Source: an uncultured Bacillota bacterium
GTDB taxonomy: Bacteria > Bacillota > UBA994 > UBA5500
Assembly (NCBI GenBank): GCA_937874815.1
Contig: CALNBW010000066.1
Location: 1-10,102, forward strand
Direction of reading: 5' to 3'
Length of the DNA: 10,102 bases
Part shown: positions 6,868 to 10,102 of the stretch, one piece after another
How positions within the stretch are numbered: the stretch's first letter is position 1
How the letters are laid out: each line of letters starts with the position of its first letter
Position numbers and translations under genes: made by a program
Notes under the pieces: generated by a model
The model's input: only the letters and a program-made list of their open reading frames with translations
What the model was told of the DNA's origin: nothing
Database searches by the model: none

Positions 6868-8331
6868 TTATTTGCTGGTAAAAAGCAGCTTTAGCGCCAG
6901 CTCTTCCGCCTGGTCAGCAGGCACCCACAGGTCGGGAAAGAAACCGCGCATTTCTTGGAAATGACCCCCTTCAGGAAAAATTCTTAGCGCACTACCGAAC
7001 TTGACTGAGACTTGGCTGCAGGGTAGCTTACCCGATACACCGCCATCTAGCCCTACATAGCAGCCATAAGTCAAATCCCCTATAAATAGCACATTACCTA
7101 CATTGTGTAGCAGGTCTACCATAGTTTCAGCGGCAGAAGCGGTATGCTTGCCAGTAAGGGCGATAAGCAGGTTGCCGTTCTCAACAAAGACGTCTGGCCG
7201 TCCATCTGATAGGGTTATGCGGCCACCGATGACACGTTCTGCAAGGTGTGACAGGGTTTTGTCTGAAACGTAGGATTCATTGCCAACATGTTGCGTAGTA
7301 GCGGGTATATAATCGATAAGATAAGAATTGCCAGTAACGTTTTTACCTGAGTAGGCGTGCAGCCACTTGTACGGCAAGGCCACATTCCCACCCATGTTGA
7401 GACGCAAATCAAGAATGACTACCGGCTCATCCTTAAGCTGCTCTGCATAGGCTAAGAAGGCCCGCGCGCACTGGTCTCCGGCCTCGTCAAAGCCCATTTG
7501 GCTTGAGAATAGCACGGGGATGCCCCGGTTTTCATAGAGCTCTATATCATCTCGATCATCATTGTGAGAACACCCATAGGGTTTAGTACGGAGGATTTGT
7601 GTGCTGCCATCAGCATATCTAATTGACAGAGCATCAGGCGTAAAAGGCTCCGCCCAAGAATTTTGCTCGGTGATTTCCGCTAGGACCACAGAGATAGAGC
7701 GGCGGAACAGGGTATCCAAATCCTCATACCCGTCAACTGAATTTACCCGCTTTTTGTCTTTTAGGGACTGATAACCGCCATCTACTTTCTCAAACGCCAC
7801 ATCGCGATAGTGAAACGGGTAGACGACGCTTGCACACAGCATGTCATCAACGGTGAAGTGAGCATCTTTAACAAAAGAAAAGTTCATCAGCAGTATGTCT
7901 GCTAACTCATCCGGCGTTAACGTTCCTGCCGCATCACAGGCCTCGAGAATTGCCACTTTGGCAACATCAAAAACCCCGTCCCCACCGAAGTATTCATAAA
8001 GGCCGTATTTCGTCTGCAGGTTGTAAAACAGCACATTCACATCGTTCTTGGCTTGCTGTGCGGTAAGCACGCCGTTGGTCATGCTACCAACAATTTGGTA
8101 ATCCAAACTATACTTGGAGGTATCCCTGGCCCACCGTTCCACTATTGCGGCCTCGTCTATCTCCGGCTTGACAATGGCCTTATGTTCCGCGTTTACCGTC
8201 TCCAGTAGGGCAAGCAGTTCATCGGACAATACAATGGGCCAGGTGGGTGGTTGCTCCCCAACAGGCGTGCAACCTGACAACAAGAAAAGGAGCAAAACAA
8301 AAACGGCAAAGCGTGATAGACGATGTTTCAT
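6868..8331 (-). CDS. S41-type peptidase lipoprotein (first of tandem pair)
   Basis: A 487-residue paralogue of the next gene. The start at 8331 is chosen because it aligns with the paralogue (MKHxLSR), has GAGGAGGG eight bases upstream, and places a clean signal peptide first; the open frame extends to 8382 but would add 17 residues before the signal. The lipobox is LSGC with Cys21. Motifs: FVKDAHFTV with H158, the DLRLNMGG strand-turn, the nucleophile S399 in HTASAAE, and GFFPDLWVP near the C terminus. As in its partner, the position of the S41 dyad lysine is a cysteine (Cys424, DLTYGC). There are only about 17 differences and one single-residue gap over the first ~147 residues. By contrast the central part (about 160-290) is strongly divergent apart from islands such as FHYRDVAF and SVDGYEDL, so the two may recognise different substrates. 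It is the first gene of the minus-strand cluster. Confidence 0.92.
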   Translation of the reverse strand: MKHRLSRFAVFVLLLFLLSGCTPVGEQPPTWPIVLSDELLALLETVNAEHKAIVKPEIDEAAIVERWARDTSKYSLDYQIVGSMTNGVLTAQQAKNDVNVLFYNLQTKYGLYEYFGGDGVFDVAKVAILEACDAAGTLTPDELADILLMNFSFVKDAHFTVDDMLCASVVYPFHYRDVAFEKVDGGYQSLKDKKRVNSVDGYEDLDTLFRRSISVVLAEITEQNSWAEPFTPDALSIRYADGSTQILRTKPYGCSHNDDRDDIELYENRGIPVLFSSQMGFDEAGDQCARAFLAYAEQLKDEPVVILDLRLNMGGNVALPYKWLHAYSGKNVTGNSYLIDYIPATTQHVGNESYVSDKTLSHLAERVIGGRITLSDGRPDVFVENGNLLIALTGKHTASAAETMVDLLHNVGNVLFIGDLTYGCYVGLDGGVSGKLPCSQVSVKFGSALRIFPEGGHFQEMRGFFPDLWVPADQAEELALKLLFTSK

Positions 8332-8337
8332 ATGTAG
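7900..8337. repeat. Highly conserved 5' block of the S41 tandem duplication (copy in first gene)
   Basis: The partner of 6406-6846, in direct orientation about 1.49 kb away. It includes the signal peptide and N-terminal helical region. It is shorter by one codon owing to a single-residue deletion (AREAAIL versus AKVAIL). The remaining parts of the two genes are recognisably homologous but much more diverged. Confidence 0.8.
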
Positions 8338-8553
8338 AACCCTCCTCATATGCATCATATATATGTAGCTAAAGCTTGGCATATAGAACCGTCACAATAA
8401 GAAACCTGGGGCTTACGCACGAGCAATTTGGGGGGAAGCAATGGATTGCGGCTAAGTTCACCGAGCGGCGAATACTACTTTCCGGTAAGCTTATAGTAAA
8501 ATCGTTTGGGTTGCGTATGCAGGCACCATTGCACTTTCTTGATTCTTACGAAT

Positions 8554-8582
8554 AATATACTGTAGCTCCACAAGAATTACAA
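8554..8582 (-). promoter_or_regulatory. Candidate sigma-70/sigma-A-type promoter for the minus-strand peptidase cluster
   Basis: On the minus strand, TTGTAA (8582-8577) is followed by a 17-base spacer and TATATT (8559-8554). The matches to TTGACA/TATAAT are 4 of 6 and 5 of 6. Transcription would begin near 8547 and give a leader of about 215 bases before the S41 start at 8331. The call is by consensus only. Confidence 0.45.
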
Positions 8583-8601
8583 GCAAACTCGTCATTTGCT
8601 T
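8581..8601. promoter_or_regulatory. Candidate operator between divergent promoters
   Basis: AAGCAAA (8581-8587) and TTTGCTT (8595-8601) form a perfect 7-bp inverted repeat with the 7-base centre CTCGTCA. The 14-bp centre-to-centre spacing is compatible with a dimeric DNA-binding protein. It overlaps the last two bases of the minus-strand -35 box and lies about 33 bases upstream of the plus-strand -35. No regulator gene is in the window. Confidence 0.35.
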
Positions 8602-8633
8602 CTTTTTATGTTTCGCCCAGGGAAGTGATTGCG

Positions 8634-8662
8634 TTGACATAATATCCTAAAACAGGTATGGT
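8634..8662 (+). promoter_or_regulatory. Candidate sigma-70/sigma-A-type promoter for the divergent S41 gene
   Basis: A perfect -35 box TTGACA (8634-8639), a 17-base spacer and the -10-like TATGGT (8657-8662, 4 of 6). Transcription would start near 8669, leaving a leader of about 115 bases before the ATG at 8784. Confidence 0.55.
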
Positions 8663-8700
8663 GGATTTGGCTGGAATATATCTGTAATATCTCATCATGT

Positions 8701-8756
8701 GGCGACCAAAAATACTCTAATCGTGTTTATAAAATCGCCAATAGCTCGATTGGTGA
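8701..8756 (+). promoter_or_regulatory. Two mutually exclusive hairpins in the leader of the divergent S41 gene
   Basis: TCGCCAAT (8735-8742) can pair with ATTGGTGA (8749-8756) around the loop AGCTCG, with one G-U pair. The same TCGCC (8735-8739) can instead pair with GGCGA (8701-8705), across a 29-base loop. The arms are exclusive, and the structure ends 15 bases before the GGGAG ribosome binding site. The alternatives are seen in the sequence; a switching role is inferred and the long loop makes the second form weaker. Confidence 0.3.
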
Positions 8757-8783
8757 ACTAGAGGAATGGGCGGGAGAAATCGT

Positions 8784-9983
8784 ATGAGCCAGAAGAAGTT
8801 TAAGACGAAAATCGTTCGAGTAATGCTAGTGGTCATTACTCTATGTCTGCTCATTGTTGCATGTTCTTCGTGGAAGGGTAATCACCGTCTGAGTGTCGAC
8901 CAAATGCTTGCCGATTTTGACTATTTATCAGAAGTCCTACAACGCAACTATCCCTATTTTGAGGCTCTGGAGCGAATGTCGGGCTATAATTGGCTCGCCA
9001 CTCTAGACACATACCGTGCCCGGATTCGTAGTGCAAAGAACGACATGCATTTTATAAGTATTTTGGGCGATATTCTTGGCGACTTTAATCAGGGACATAC
9101 TGGGCTTGTGACTCCCGACTTTTATGAACTTCTGCTGGACTCTTATTCAGCAAAGACCGATGAATATGACCTGCATCGGTGGGTCGATATTCTACAGAAG
9201 CCCACGGTTCAACACAGATATTCTTGGTGGGCCAAAAGAGATTCTGGCCGGGTTGTTCGAAAAGGCGGGAACGTTGCAAGCGGGTTTAGTTGTAATATAT
9301 TAGAACCTGACCGAATTGCTTATATGCGGCTGAGGCACTTTCTTCCCGCTTATATTGATTCCGATAGAGAGGAGATAATGGGGTTCCTATCCAGGATAAG
9401 ATCCTTTCCGTTCTTAATTATTGACATTAGAGGTAACCCCGGAGGATCGGATTTATATTGGGAGGGGAACATCGTTGCACCGCTAATAGCAGAGCCGTTA
9501 AAGTATACTACTTATAGCGTGGTCACTGGCGATGAATACGGCCGCTCTTTTATTAGGCAGGAAATCAAACCGGTTATGTTGTTACCAGGAGGCTTGCACT
9601 ATCCACCCGAGGTTGGGAAGAGACTGTCCTTCTTTATAGAGGAGGAAAACGTAATCAACCCACGGGATTCAGTGGGTTTCGATGGTGAGATCATTCTGTT
9701 AGTAGATAACCAGGTTTTCTCTTCAGCCGCTACGTTTGCGGCCTTCGCACAGCTCACCAACTGGGCTACTGTAGTGGGTCAAGCAACTAAGGGGGACGGC
9801 ATAAGCATGGATTCGATACTGCTATCCTTACCAAATAGCGGGCTAGTTATCAGGTTCCCCGTAGCAATGGGACTGAACCCCGATGGAAGCTCCAATCTCG
9901 AAAGGGGGACTGTCCCAGACATTGTCATTCCTAATGACGAGGATAGTCTGGCGGTAGTGCTTAGGAGCATTAAGGAAGAATGA
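8784..9983 (+). CDS. Divergently transcribed S41-type peptidase lipoprotein
   Basis: A 399-residue lipoprotein: KKFKTK, a long hydrophobic stretch and lipobox IVAC with Cys27. S41 motifs are present: FNQGHTGLV with H105, IIDIRGNPGGSD with DIRGNPGG at 214-221, the predicted nucleophile S314 in VFSSAATF, and GTVPDIVIP (375-383). No PDZ domain is evident. The region matching T-x-G-K of CtpA/Prc reads ATKGDG (335-340), so the dyad lysine is not at its usual place; K337 is two or three positions off. A tricorn/IRBP-like Ser/His mechanism is again the better guess. The start at 8784 has GGGAG seven bases upstream; an earlier ATG at 8766 has AGGA only one base away and would add MGGRNR. It is clearly only a distant relative of the tandem pair, and its coding sequence looks somewhat more A+T-rich, so it was probably acquired or diverged separately. 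Confidence 0.9.
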   Translation: MSQKKFKTKIVRVMLVVITLCLLIVACSSWKGNHRLSVDQMLADFDYLSEVLQRNYPYFEALERMSGYNWLATLDTYRARIRSAKNDMHFISILGDILGDFNQGHTGLVTPDFYELLLDSYSAKTDEYDLHRWVDILQKPTVQHRYSWWAKRDSGRVVRKGGNVASGFSCNILEPDRIAYMRLRHFLPAYIDSDREEIMGFLSRIRSFPFLIIDIRGNPGGSDLYWEGNIVAPLIAEPLKYTTYSVVTGDEYGRSFIRQEIKPVMLLPGGLHYPPEVGKRLSFFIEEENVINPRDSVGFDGEIILLVDNQVFSSAATFAAFAQLTNWATVVGQATKGDGISMDSILLSLPNSGLVIRFPVAMGLNPDGSSNLERGTVPDIVIPNDEDSLAVVLRSIKEE

Positions 9984-10031
9984 TCTGGCGACTAAGAGGG
10001 CCGGCGTAAAGGTAGATCTGCAGTCAAAGTT

Positions 10032-10073
10032 AGAGGGAGTCGCAGGGTCATAACACTGCATCGCCCTCTTTTT
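10032..10073 (+). terminator. Intrinsic terminator after the divergent S41 gene
   Basis: AGAGGG (10032-10037) pairs with CCCTCT (10064-10069), and GCAG (10042-10045) pairs with CTGC (10056-10059) inside it. The stem ends in a run of five T (10069-10073). It lies 48 bases after the stop codon. The remaining bases to 10102 show no recognisable feature. Confidence 0.75.
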
Positions 10074-10102
10074 GCTTAAGCTCGGGCAGGACAGGGGGCG
10101 GA

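Larger units (their letters stand above)
8332..8783. other. Divergent intergenic region between S41 genes
   Basis: A 452-base stretch with no credible gene; the longest ATG frames noticed are about a dozen codons without ribosome binding sites. It contains the two promoter candidates and the inverted repeat listed separately. The part from about 8332 to 8546 would be a long leader of the minus-strand cluster. That leader contains the palindrome CATATATATG near 8366-8375, a short inverted repeat GCAATGGATTGC (8438-8449), and a possible long-range pairing of GCAATGG (8438-8444) with CCATTGC (8526-8532). No T-tract terminator was seen in either direction. Confidence 0.6.

Noticed and set aside
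6623..6964. + strand open frame opposite the S41 genes, with a similar frame at 8114-8368
   Set aside because: Their similarity to each other is explained by the tandem duplication of the minus-strand S41 genes; both lie antisense to secure coding sequence.
8332..8382. N-terminal extension of the first S41 gene
   Set aside because: The extra 17 residues precede the signal peptide, are absent from the paralogue and would cover the good GAGGAGGG ribosome binding site.
8517..8555. 12-codon ATG frame (MQAPLHFLDSYE) in the divergent intergenic region
   Set aside because: It is very short, has no ribosome binding site and overlaps the minus-strand promoter candidate.
8529..8558. Alternative plus-strand promoter TTGCAC-18-TAATAT
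   Set aside because: It matches the consensus less well than TTGACA-17-TATGGT further down and overlaps the better minus-strand promoter.

Overview
The window looks like bacterial chromosomal DNA, most likely from a Bacillota (Firmicutes-type) organism. Evidence: purine-rich AGGAGG/GGGGG-type ribosome binding sites, some GTG/TTG starts, several lipoprotein signal peptides, intrinsic terminators with T tracts and mid-range G+C. No taxonomic marker gene is present, so this placement is an inference. No rRNA, tRNA, CRISPR array, insertion sequence or phage gene was seen.

Layout. The left edge (1-441, + strand) is the 3' part of a gene whose C-terminal half resembles a GNAT acyltransferase fold; it ends at a strong intrinsic terminator (451-489). 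Five minus-strand genes then fill 551-8331. Read in the direction of transcription they are: two tandem S41-type peptidase lipoproteins (8331-6868 and 6840-5353), two tandem M14 zinc carboxypeptidases without signal peptides (5254-3605 and 3583-1949), and an unrecognised, possibly beta-propeller lipoprotein (1852-551). Gaps are 27, 98, about 20 and about 95 bases, so this may be one operon or a few overlapping units. The terminator at 451-489 also closes this unit from the other side. A third, more distant S41-type lipoprotein (8784-9983, + strand) is transcribed divergently from the cluster and ends at its own terminator (10032-10073).

The 452-base divergent intergenic region (8332-8783) holds back-to-back sigma-70/sigma-A-like promoter candidates. 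Between them lies a 7-bp inverted repeat with a 7-base centre that touches the -35 box of the minus-strand promoter. A regulator bound there could control both peptidase units.

Inferred biology: the cluster is dedicated to peptide or protein turnover. Three membrane-anchored S41 proteins would act outside the membrane, and two M14 carboxypeptidases, apparently cytoplasmic, would trim peptides from the C terminus. All three S41 proteins lack the lysine of the classical Ser/Lys (CtpA/Prc) dyad but keep a His in the DAH/QGHT motif, which suggests a tricorn- or IRBP-like Ser/His mechanism or altered activity. Both peptidase types occur as tandem duplicates, and the S41 pair shows a mosaic divergence pattern. 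The substrate is unknown.
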